A program made the translations under genes and the position numbers. From Mytilus trossulus (Eukaryota; Mollusca; Bivalvia; Mytilida; Mytilidae): 64,000 nt of DNA. The DNA lies in NCBI RefSeq assembly GCF_036588685.1, contig NC_086375.1, forward strand, positions 47,500,955-47,564,954, read 5' to 3'. Position 1 is the first letter of the stretch. Each line of letters starts with the position of its first letter. The notes beneath the pieces were generated by a model that saw only the letters and a list, made by a program, of their open reading frames with translations, did no database searches and was not told where the DNA came from. Shown here piece by piece: positions 48,051 to 58,220 of this stretch.

Positions 48051-50119
48051 TTTCATAAGTGCTTTTTGTTTTATCTTTATTGAACGTTCTTCTGTGAGAT
48101 TTTTTTTATATTAATATTAATGGGTTGCAATGATATTTTGATACTTGTCTATTGATTTTGGTTTCGTGTGGATGTTAACTCATTTAGAATACGAAAGACA
48201 TCACTTACATGGACATCATCTTCCATTCCGTCCATGATTTTATACTTTGTTTTGAAACCCCAGATTGTTGGAAAACTGATAAGACAATCTGTGTAGTGTT
48301 ATAAAGATCTACTGGTATTGTGCCAATAATGCGTTAGTTTAAATTTGTAAGCAAGAAATTTAAAAGGGAAAACTTTCTGTTTGAACTGTTTGATTATATA
48401 ATAGATTTGATAATAGTTTGATAGATAACAACCTTTCAATAACCATAGCCTTGATTGCGAGTGTCTGTGACATATCCTCGACATGAATCAAAATATTGCA
48501 GTCGGTGCAGTGTACCCGCTAGATAATTCCACTAAAGTGGGGTAGAAAGTAAATATGTTCTTAAAACTACAACGTGTTGGCATTTTTAAACGTAATTTCC
48601 ACTAAATTGCCTGCACATAATGACCTCATAAAACAGATGGTCTAGGAATTAAATATAATTACATGTATTATATTTTATTATTAACCTGAACAATACATGA
48701 GAATTATACTTCACCATACTCAAAGTTTACTTTGATTTATTTGACAATTTAAAGAGAAAAGCTTACCATAGACTTTATTAGCCTTTAAGTGTTAAGTGTT
48801 ACTTTTATAAACGAAGAACATGCGCACTCTCTATTTTTCTCTTTCTCTCGAAAAATAGGTTGATAACCCTCTTAATTTATACAAGCTATTTGCCAAATGT
48901 TTGTCTTTTGGTGCGATCACTTGGAAATGAAACCTGAATATACGTGACATTTTTGCAACGATCTTGTATGTAAAATTCTATTGATATATAAAGATAGTAT
49001 ATGACATTGTCCTTGAAAAGGGATACAGCGAAACGACAAAATACTTTTCGTAAAATTCGTATCCCTCAATTATTTGTTGATATTTGCTTAATATCATGAT
49101 GTTGTCAATGGTAATTTTTCTGAGCGTTTCGTTTATGCTGAGATTCCTTTATTGTTTTGGCAGTTTACTTTTAAATCTTCGTGGTTTTATTGCTACGTCT
49201 GTTTTCATTGTTACCAGCTTAATTTTGGATTCTGAATACTCATTGGCCGTAAACAATGAACGCGAATCTTGAAAAGTCAAATTTTAAAGTTGTAGATCCT
49301 ATATTCAAGCATTTTAATAACAATAATCAAACTCGGCAAAGTTAAACTCTTTCGATGTAAAAAAAAAAAGCAAAAAATATTTTGAAATTGTAACAAGTAA
49401 ATTCAGTTCATGAAATGTGCGTTTCTGAGAATGTCAAAATATAGACATTGTTATCTAACTGTAAAGTATAACTTTAATAATGTTGTTTTTTCTTAAACGC
49501 GTTTGGACTTCGATTTAATATACATAATATATAAAGATAGCAAGTCTAGCCAGTAAAACAAAATGAGTATCTAGTACACTTTCAATAAGCAACGAATTGT
49601 CTACAAGGTACTTCGTAGGAGATATTTATTACTATATATTTGACATTGGAAATTTATATTAATATTTATACAGCTTATAAATCTAATTCCATTTCTTTGT
49701 GTTCAACAAACTGTGTATAAATAACATTTTGCCTACACTCTTTAAATCGCCTGTATCAGCAAATACTAAAGGTTTAAAAGTTGAAATCAGCATGAAGCCA
49801 TTGTATAGTAGTAAAACTGACCTTGATGTTTAAATGAAAACTTTTATGTAAACAACTTATATAACGTCATGTACTGACCGAGCTTTTGGTCAGTCATGGT
49901 AGGATAAATGGCCAGTTTGCACTCAAAGACATAGAAGAAACTTTATATCATCGCAGGAACTAAAAGTAAACGTACTTGATTTAACTTTCTGTTTTTTTTT
50001 AGCAATTTATTAATGTGTGCTGGTTTTATTATATATAATGTGTATTCTATGATCTTCAACGACAATCAAACCATGGGAAAGTGGTGTAATATCAGAACAT
50101 ATGAAAAAGACAATCAATT
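48051..50119. other. Intergenic stretch, nothing recognised
   Basis: One hydrophobic 62-codon plus-strand frame (49084-49272) has no supporting context. Confidence 0.4.
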
Positions 50120-50400
50120 ATGGTTGAAAAAATACCGAACTCCAAGTGAAATTTAAAACGGAAATTCCTGTTAAACATGACAAAACCAAAAGCGCAAACA
50201 CATCAAACGAAAGGAAAACAACTGTCGTATTCCTGACTTAGAACAGGTACTTCCTTACGTGGAAAATACTGGATTAAACCTGGATTTATGGCTAGCTTAA
50301 CCTTTCAGTTGTATGACAGAACTTTGCATTAAATTTCATTATGTTGACAACGATACGCTATTAACACAAACGGACATAGTAGGCAACAACGGCAAACATT
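50120..50400 (+). repeat. Dispersed repeat family B copy
   Basis: ATTCCTGACTTAGAACAGGT, GGATTAAACCTGGATTTATG, CATTATGTTGACAACGATAC. The overlapping 73-codon frame is repeat sequence. Confidence 0.6.
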
Positions 50401-50843
50401 GGGATATCAGCAGTCAAAATGAAAATGTCATTAAGCTTTCATTGTATGCTTTCTTGGTTTTAAAATGTATTGAAGAAATACATAAACTCATCCTTGGTAA
50501 TTTGTTGGGAGAGGAAACACTATACTTTGTTTAAACACCTCTGAGATAAATAAATCACTTAAACTTAAATCACCAAGGCTAATTATTTTATATACGCCGA
50601 ATTATTGTTTGGTTTGTTTGTTCTTTCATCATTCATCTCCAGCCATTGCGTTACTTATGCAAGCATCTCCGAAAAAAAACGTTGCCAATAATCAATATGC
50701 AATAAAAGCTTACTACCTTCTTTAAGTCTATCTTAGTAATGCCTCCTTTTAAAATAAACGAAATCGTTCATGACAGATCTGGAAAATAACAAGATTGAAA
50801 ACGAACCTAAATGTTTGAAAGTCAACGTTTTTCGCCTTGTCTA

Positions 50844-52366
50844 TCATTTACCCATGAGTGTATGAAGAAGACTCGAGCGACGCCTTCTTTTAGACTTTAT
50901 AACTGAAAGTAAAATATCTTCGAATAATTCATCTACTTCTTCTTTGTTATCAGATCTACATTCGATGTACGCATCAAATTTGTGAGATTCCATTATATCA
51001 AGTCCTTCTTGTTTAGATACATTGTTATGTTCGTCCCTGGTGTCTTTGTATGTGGCAACTAATACCACTGGCGTTTTCTTGCATAGGTTTCTAATTTCCG
51101 GAATCCAGAATGACTTGACATTTTCAAAGGATTCTCTGTCGGATACACTATAACACAAGATAAATACATTGGCTTCTTTGTAGGACTTTGTTCTAACCTC
51201 CTTGTAGTCATGCTGAAAAATAAAACAAAATACACCATAAGTAATTTAATCTATTTGTGGGGCTACTGTGCATGCTCTAAGCATTTAAAATGAGCAAGAG
51301 CAAAGACCGGTTGGCCGGAAGTCAGAATTATGTGTCCGGGAAGGGTAACATATTTTCCTGCAGACTGTCAACATCGTCCATGAACTAGAACGTTAAAAAG
51401 CCGTCTTGGCGTGTCAGTCTCATACAAAGCAGGTTTAATAATTATGCTACATACATATTAACATGTTCTAGTCCTGAATATGCATATAATTTGCAACATG
51501 TTGTTAAACAGTCATCCGTCATCATTAGTTGCAAATTTGATTATCGATTGTGATACGCTTTATGATTTGTCATTAATTCGTTTTGCAATAATTTTTTTGT
51601 TCATTTGAAAACAAAAGACAGACACCATACATTCATTTGAATATCTTACATATAAGAAGAAAAATATCATTATGTAACAATATTAAACATTCCTTTTAAA
51701 TATTACTTTCATGCTTAAACTAATATAAAAATTAGGAGATGTGGTTTAATTGTCTATGATACAACTATCCACCAGAGTAAAAATGAAGCGGTAAAAAGCA
51801 ATTGTAGGTCACCGTAAGCTTATTATAAAATCTATAGCACTTATATAAAATATACTAAGAGGATGTGATATGATTGCCTTTGAGACAACTCTCCACAAGA
51901 GACCAAACGATACAGAAATAAACAGCTATAATGGGTCACAGTGTGGACTTCAACAATGAGAAAAGCCTTTACCTCATAGTCAGCTAAAAAAAGGCCCATT
52001 TGTCAAAAAAATCGAATAATTTGTTTTAAACACTAACCTGGCCAGATGAAATAAACAACTATAGGGCACAGTATGTGTTTCAACAATGAGCAAAGCCCAT
52101 ACCGCAGAGTCAGATAAAAAGGGCCCATCTTCCAATACAATAAAATGATTTGTTTAAACACTAACCTGGCCAGATGAGTCTACTATTTTGATGATATAAT
52201 CTGAACCCATCATGTAAGTCGGTACAGTGTATAAATCAGAAACTGTTGCTGTATAGTCGTCTGATGTTTGACTTCCGGCAAATGTTTTACAAATTTGAGT
52301 CTTTCCTACCATCCCATCTCCTACAATAGGGCACATAACAGTTTTATCGTTCTCGTGGGTTAGCAT
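50844..52366 (-). CDS. Rho-like small GTPase, intron-containing divergent relative (189 aa)
   Basis: Exon 1 is 52366-52166 and exon 2 is 51212-50844, with a GT-AG intron of 953 bp in phase 0. P loop GDGMVGKT (16-23), then KTFAGSQTSDDYTATV. Switch II DSSGQ (63-67) is intact and ends exactly at the exon 1 boundary; exon 2 continues HDYKEVRTKSYKEANVF. G4 is TYKD (121-124) and G5 is ECRSD, unlike canonical CSA. The tail KSKRRRRSSLLHTLMGK is polybasic with no CAAX. Clearly related to the five upstream copies (CYSVSDRESFENVKSFWIP), but it retains the residues needed for hydrolysis, so it is a plausible outgroup or ancestor type. The intron has collected family A repeats and a duplication that includes the splice donor. 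A TATAAAA lies at 52418-52424 (minus). Confidence 0.82.
51730..51835 (+). repeat. Dispersed repeat family A fragment in the GTPase intron
   Basis: GAGATGTGGTTTAATTGTC, ACAACTATCCACCAGAG, AGGTCACCGTAAG. Confidence 0.55.
51922..52177. repeat. 128-bp tandem duplication spanning a splice donor
   Basis: Two head-to-tail units, about 51922-52049 and 52050-52177. Each ends with AAACACTAACCTGGCCAGAT followed by GA, which is the 3' end of exon 1 plus its donor on the minus strand. The rest of the unit is family A repeat (AATAAACAACTATA, CAACAATGAGCAAAGCC). Family A sequence extends left to about 51853. Confidence 0.7.
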
Positions 52367-52429
52367 GTTGTTTTATAAGTCAGATCGTCAACTGATCATT
52401 AAAAATCGCAATCACAGTTTTATACCATA

Positions 52430-53020
52430 AACTTCAAAATTTTATCCATCTTAAGCACAACCTTTCATAATCGACTAATCCTCCCATAATGAACTTCGAC
52501 GAAAATTTGATCGCTACTGTGAAATTATTAATCTCCTTCATCAAAAAATGAAATGTCTCCTTTGCTTTTGAATTATTAATTTTAAGCCTGTGAGAATGTA
52601 GACAGTTTTAAAAGAGATACTTAATTCCAACACATATCTTATAACATGGAATATATGAATTAAGATATTAACGTAAATTTGTTTAAGATAAAGAAACTAA
52701 GTTTTCAACTCCCTCTGGCAGATTTGAGCGTTAGTTAGAGGGGTTTTGCTATATATTTTATGTTGGTCCCTTTTGGTTACAAAGCGCTTTGATTGTTTCA
52801 GGTCTTGTACAACCTAGGCGTCCAATATTCGACTTCGAGCCTTCATGATGAAAGTAAATTCTGAAAAGCGCTTTGGACGCATGTCATTTAAAATGTGTTG
52901 TTCTTATTTTTAGCTCACTTGTGTCCCAAGGTCCCAATCTGAGCTTATGCCATGACTTGACGTTCGTCGTTATCCGTTGTCTGTCTTCATCGTCCGTCGT
53001 AGTCGTAAACTGTTTAAAAA
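52430..53020. other. Intergenic stretch with a common repeat tail
   Basis: No gene. 52910-53010 carries AGCTCACTTGTGTCCCAAGG and a run of CGTCG/CGTCC motifs that look like a dispersed repeat end. Confidence 0.4.
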
Positions 53021-53024
53021 TGCA

Positions 53025-53225
53025 GTTTTTTGGCTTATCTTATATCTAAAAAAAAATAAAAAGTACTTAGAGGGAATCTGACATTGGTTAAAAATGTTCA
53101 AAATGTCAAGATCTATCAGCCCTGAAATTTCAGACGAATCGAACGACCCATTATCGGGTTGCTGCCACTAAATTAGTAATTAGTTTTTTTTATAAAATTT
53201 AGGTTATTTAAGAATTAACAAAGTA
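53025..53225 (-). repeat. Dispersed repeat family D fragment
   Basis: Inverse of 2740-2880: GTCAAGATCTATCAGCCCTG, AATTTCAGACGAATCGAACG, GGGTTGCTGCC. Confidence 0.6.
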
Positions 53226-54369
53226 GGATGTGTATACGACAAGGCATACATGTACCATAGGAAGTTTTGTTTTAATATGTTTTTAAATTTCACAACATAG
53301 GTCGGAGAATGGAACGTTAACGGTTTTTTTTCTTCTTTAAGAACATATTATTAACGAGTTTCTTAATCAAATACAAGGTTTTTCTATTTCTTTTTTTTAC
53401 AAGATTTTTTTGAGAACGGTTTAATGCGTAGTACTAGGATACCGAAGTCAGTAGAAAAGGTATCTTTTATAACAATATAAATTCATCATCAAGAACAATG
53501 TAAAAATAACAATGATCAAATTTAGGGCTCACATGATTAAACTCTATTAAAAGTTATAGCAGATGTTTTACTGTGTCCGGTGGTAATAACCTATAATGGG
53601 AATTAAAGTATTTTAATTGATTTAAATACTAGAATAATACATCTGTTCAGGACAAGTTTGACTAGGAAATTATAGTAAATAATGAGATCTATATCATTCT
53701 TTTCTCAATCAATTAATTAAAATTAAAAGTTTTGCGTACAATTCTTGTTTATGCAATCCTTAGATCTGAACTTGACTTGACCTCACTAACTCTTTTTTTC
53801 GTAATTCATTGTTAAAATTTGATGGCATAATATCCCAATAGACATTCATATAACAACAGCGTCTTTAGACCTGCAATTTGAACCATAACACTCAAAGTAT
53901 AATAAAATTAAACTTAAAGAGGCAAAATTTGCATAATTGTGACACCATTTGAATGTTTAAGTAGTTATTTTCTATGGATTACATATATTTTACATTCTGA
54001 GTGAAGATGAATTATACAGTAATTGGTATTTTGATTGATTTTTGGCACAGTTGTAAGGCCTCTTTTTAACCCGATCTTGAACTCTCAATTCTTCATAAAC
54101 AAATCTATAAAATAATATTTTATCATATAATGAATACATGTACATTGTATATTCAAAGAGCTGAATATAAAACTCCAAACAAGTTTTCTTTTCTTTTCTT
54201 TTTTTTTTTTTAGATAAAAAGCATTTCTTATCTTCTGTTAACATTTTTTTTTAAATATATCAATTTTAATAAGTTCATTGCGTTCAGTGTTTAAGAGTAT
54301 CTGCTAAACTTCCTTTTTGACAAGTTATCTAAGTAATTTCTTAATTTTTCAAATGCAAAACATTGTACA
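53226..54369. other. Intergenic stretch, nothing recognised
   Basis: AT-rich, with poly-T runs near 54190-54250. Confidence 0.4.
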
Positions 54370-54810
54370 ACCCTAGTAAACCATAAATGCTCTTCCTCTC
54401 CAAACTATGTTCTATCTATAGGATTGTTTTGTTATCCATGGTTCTTCCATATGTTTTGCATAGTTTGATTTTCTGTTGTGCCGTTACAACACTGTCCCAG
54501 GTAAGAGGAGGGTTGGCTCTTTCAAACATGTTTAACCCTGTCATATTCTTTGTACGTGTGCCTGTTGCAAGTCAGGAGTCTGTAGTTCAGTTTGCTATCA
54601 CGGTTTGTTTTTTTTGTAAATTGTTATGATATAAATTAGTTTTCAATATAATGGTTTATCATTTTCCATGTCGGGGCCTTTTTATAACCGACTATACGAT
54701 ATGGGTTTTTCTCATTGTTGAAGGCCATAGGGTGGTCGGTGATTGCTTAGCTCCGAGTCAATTGAACTTCGCTGGATTGTTGTCTCAGTGGCAATCATAC
54801 AACATTTCTT
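54370..54810 (-). repeat. Dispersed repeat family A copy, reversed
   Basis: ACAAACATGTTTAACCC-type block, GCAAGTCAGGAGTCTGTAG, CTCATTGTTGAAGGCC and GTGGCAATCATAC are the inverse of family A landmarks. The plus-strand frames here are repeat-derived. Confidence 0.65.
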
Positions 54811-54911
54811 TCTTTTTCCGTCAAATATTTAGAATTTACAAGTCCATTGACATTAAACACATCGCAAAATTTCAAGGTGGTTTAGAGGTTGTGACCTGGA
54901 AATCAAAGGTG

Positions 54912-55378
54912 TATAATAATAATAAATAATAATAAAATTCTTTATTTAACGAAGGTAACACATTTAACAATTACATGTTAATCTTCCATGAGGCCTTCAA
55001 AAACTATTAATACAAATAAAAAAAGGGGGAGACATACAAAGTAAATTACACAATACAGTTAAATATAGCAGCTTAAATATTGAATTAGTACATATGCATT
55101 AAATAGAAAAAGAAAAATACATTAGTTTCGTGCATCTTTATTCTGTTCAGTAAGAAAATAGTTTGAACAGTTGGTCTTTAAAAAATGTATCTAAATTATC
55201 TATTTCTTTAATATTACTTGGTAAATTATTCCAGTGAATAAGACCAGAATATTTAATTGTTCTTTTAAAAAAAATCAGAATTAGAAAAATCAGAATTAGG
55301 TTTACTTGATTTGGAGTCTTAAAAATATAATGTAGATAATAGTATTTCATTATCATATGGTATAGTTTTTAACTTAAT
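54912..55378 (-). mobile_element. 5'-truncated non-LTR retrotransposon end
   Basis: On the minus strand a short frame ends SGLIHWNNLPSNIKEIDNLD and then FFKDQLFKLF, the WNxLP...F block typical of the C terminus of LINE reverse transcriptases. The 3' end is an A/T trinucleotide tail (TATTATTATT) at about 54912-54935. Only the last 70 or so codons remain. Confidence 0.65.
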
Positions 55379-55379
55379 A

Positions 55380-55705
55380 AAATTGAGAATGGAAATGTCA
55401 AAGAGACAACAACCCGACCAAATGAAAAAAACAACAGCAGAAGGTTACCAACAGGTCTTAAATGTAGCGAGAAATTCCCGCACCCGGAGGCGTCCTTCAG
55501 CTGGCCCCTAAACAAATATATACTAGTTCAGTGATAATGAACGCCATACTAATTTCCAAATTGTACACAAGAAACTAAAATTAAAATAATACAAGACTAA
55601 CAAAGGCCAGAGGCTCCTGACTTTGGACAGGCGCAAAAATGCGGCGGGGTTAAACATGTTTGTGAGATCTCAACCCTCCCCCTATACCTCTAACCAATGG
55701 AGAAA
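55380..55705 (+). repeat. Dispersed repeat family F copy
   Basis: AATTGAGAATGGAAATGTCA, AGAGACAACAACCCGACC, GCGAGAAATTCCCGCACC, CTCCTGACTTTGGACAGGCG, CGGCGGGGTTAAACATG. A shorter copy is at 56885-57020. Confidence 0.65.
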
Positions 55706-56254
55706 ACTAAACGCATAACAATACGCATATTTTAACTTAAGCATATTTAATACGTAGGCGACTCAATCACTATATATTTTCAATAAATGTATTTGCCAAC
55801 TTTAATGTGTGAACAAAGTCAGTTAAAAATCTTTATCTATTTTTGTAAATCAAAATATGCTGATTTAAACTTTAAAATATATAACCACAGCAATTTATGT
55901 ATATATAGAAGAATGTCAGTTGAAATATACTTGATAAAATATATATTGAATGCAGATGAAAACTTGCTGATTTAAGTTAAAATCCGAACCACAATTATTT
56001 ATAGATATTTATCAATATGAAAAATATTAAAATATTTATATTGTAAAACATTTATCTGACCTTAATCTAACCACTAGATTAACAACGCCTATTAACACTC
56101 AAATAATTAAAATAGTTTAATGTTATCAATTTATCAACCTTGTATATATTGATCGCTTGACCCAAGACTGACCGAAACCTAATGGAGTAACTATTATAAA
56201 AATGTAATTACCAACTATTTGGTTACGAAATTTTATATCATATGTTAAATGGCT

Positions 56255-56405
56255 ATATGTAACCTTCTCTCTCTTGATCCGAATAGAAAGCAATTCATAT
56301 TAGTTTAAACTGTCTTTCAAAAGGTAAATATATGTAACCTTCTTTCTCATTATCCGAACAGAAAGCAATTTATATTAGTTTAAGCTGTCTTTAGAGAGGT
56401 AGACA
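56255..56405 (+). repeat. Tandem pair of about 77-bp units
   Basis: TATATGTAACCTTCT, ATCCGAA, AGAAAGCAATT, ATATTAGTTTAA, CTGTCTTT occurs twice in direct orientation with a few differences. Confidence 0.7.
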
Positions 56406-56559
56406 AAAGATAACAGAAGAAAATATTGGGAATAGTCAAAAATCGAAGGCACCATGACAAATTGCTTGATAAGCAATTTTTAAGATACAGCCTTAGTAGA
56501 ACTGTTTAAAATGAAGACACCCTGTCCATTGTTATGGTAGAGTTGAGCTTTCACAAACT

Positions 56560-56790
56560 CTGGTGCTTTGGCATATTCCTGTTCCAAGTCCGTTGTTTTT
56601 GCATATAGATCAGGTTCTGTTTATTTTATCATTTTGTCATGTCAGGACCCTTTATTGTACTCTAAGGTATTGATTTTGCTCATTGTTGAAGGTCGAACGG
56701 TAATCAATTGTTTCATATATGTCAACTTCATTTGATATCTGGATAATTGAGACAATGGCAATTATACCTCTTCTTCTTTTTTTTTTATTA
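56560..56790 (-). repeat. Dispersed repeat family A fragment, reversed
   Basis: TCATTTTGTCATGTCAGGAC, GCTCATTGTTGAAGGTCG, GACAATGGCAATTATACCTC. Confidence 0.5.
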
Positions 56791-56884
56791 CACATGAAAA
56801 ATATTCTCAAGATACAAATTGTCGTCAGTCTCTATGGAAAAGGTCAGAAGTGCATACATGTAGAAATGGACGTTGTCTCAACTT

Positions 56885-57020
56885 ATATTAGAATGAAATT
56901 GAGAATAAAAACGAGGGAAATATCATAGAGACTTCAACCCTACATACGAGCAGAAAACAGCGCAAGGCCACCAATTGGTCTTCAACACAGCGAGAAAATC
57001 CCGCATTTGAGTTCAGTTAT
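56885..57020 (+). repeat. Dispersed repeat family F fragment
   Basis: AATGAAATTGAGAATAAAAA, AGAGACTTCAACCCTACA, CAGCGAGAAAATCCCGCAT. Confidence 0.55.
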
Positions 57021-57909
57021 AGTGAAAAAAATATAAATTTAAGTATTTATTGTTGGCATAGGTCTACCAATGAAGGCTTGGTGTTGGTTTTTGTTTGTTT
57101 GGTTGCAGTTTTTGTTGTATCGTTTATTTTCTTTTGCATTTCATTGTTTTTATTTTACACTTTTCTTTACACGAAAATTTTTAGTTCTTCTCTTTGATAT
57201 TAAATGTATGTAGAGTCAATATGACCTCAGTATTATAACTTACAATTGCAAGTAAGGAACAAAGGTAACCCTGAATTGACCGGAGATTTTAAAGATAAAG
57301 TTGAATAATAAATACATTTGCATAGTATGATTATGTGTGAACTTAAATTCAATTAAATATTTAACTACTTAAACGTTTTCAGTTTCTAAAACGATTAAAA
57401 GAGAATTATTTTAATCTGTTCGACTCTATACTAACATATTATAATTATTTCTAATGCTGTAATTGATCTATTGATTTGGCCAAACTATTATATTTTCGAT
57501 TATCCACTGAGGTCCTCCATGTGGTCAGACTGAGGTCAAATACGTAATGTCAATTATCCAATCATTCAATCTCACCCTGCTGACAAGTTTACAACATCTG
57601 TCGTGTTCAGGTAAAGCTAGGCGTTATTGTTTTTATGTAACTGTTCAATCAATTGGATAAGATTTAAATAGTCCACATTCCGAACGTGTCTGTAATACAG
57701 GAGCATTCCTTCAAGGTCATTTGATTGAAGCAAGGGCTTTTGAAACAAAGAATACAGGAAATTTTCTTTAATTTGAAATATGTTATATTCTATTTGAATT
57801 ACTTTTTCTTCTAATATAAACGAATAGTCATTGGATTTTTATATTAAACGAATGCATATTTTTTTCAATATTTCAGTCTATTTCCTTGGACCAATCGATG
57901 AACTCGGGT
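57021..57909. other. Intergenic stretch, nothing recognised
   Basis: No gene or clear repeat seen. Confidence 0.4.
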
Positions 57910-58215
57910 AGTTTATTTTATTCCTATCATGATTTTCTTGATAGAGGGTTACTGCTCACAAGGAAGCTATTAAACCAAGAGTTCCAAATGGTGAAGTTGA
58001 AATCATCCCTTCGTAAATTTTACGGACGCCATCACGAGTTGGTTGACCGTTATGGAATAACCGTTTCACAAATGATATCGGATATGTTCCTTACGTCGTA
58101 ACTACAATCCCCTTCCCTTTCATGAATTTGACCTACCGAATTAGACTATTTACCGGGATTTGTAATCACATAAGCAACACGACGGGTGCCGCATGTGGAG
58201 CAGGATCTGCTTACC
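57910..58215 (+). pseudogene. Retroelement reverse-transcriptase C-terminal relic, left part
   Basis: The frame reads YHDFLDRGLLLTRKLLNQ and KLKSSLRKFYGRHHELVDRY, then stops at 58099-58101. This motif string is common at the C terminus of a reverse-transcriptase family abundant in molluscs and amphibians (recalled). Upstream RT motifs are missing, so it is 5'-truncated. Its 3' untranslated part continues to 58215 and resumes at 61026, after an inserted DNA transposon. Confidence 0.65.
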
Positions 58216-58220
58216 CTTCC
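58216..58220 (+). repeat. Target-site duplication, left (CTTCC)
   Basis: CTTCC here and at 61026-61030; removing the insert plus one copy rebuilds TTACCCTTCCGGAGCACC. Confidence 0.75.

Noticed and set aside
49084-49272. Hydrophobic 62-codon frame as a small membrane protein
   Set aside because: No homology recognised, no promoter, splice or polyA context; AT-rich DNA commonly gives such frames.
50313-50534. 73-codon plus-strand frame
   Set aside because: Starts inside dispersed repeat family B and continues into unsupported sequence.
54387-54929. Two plus-strand frames of 80 and 92 codons
   Set aside because: Antisense to a family A repeat and running into the retroelement tail.
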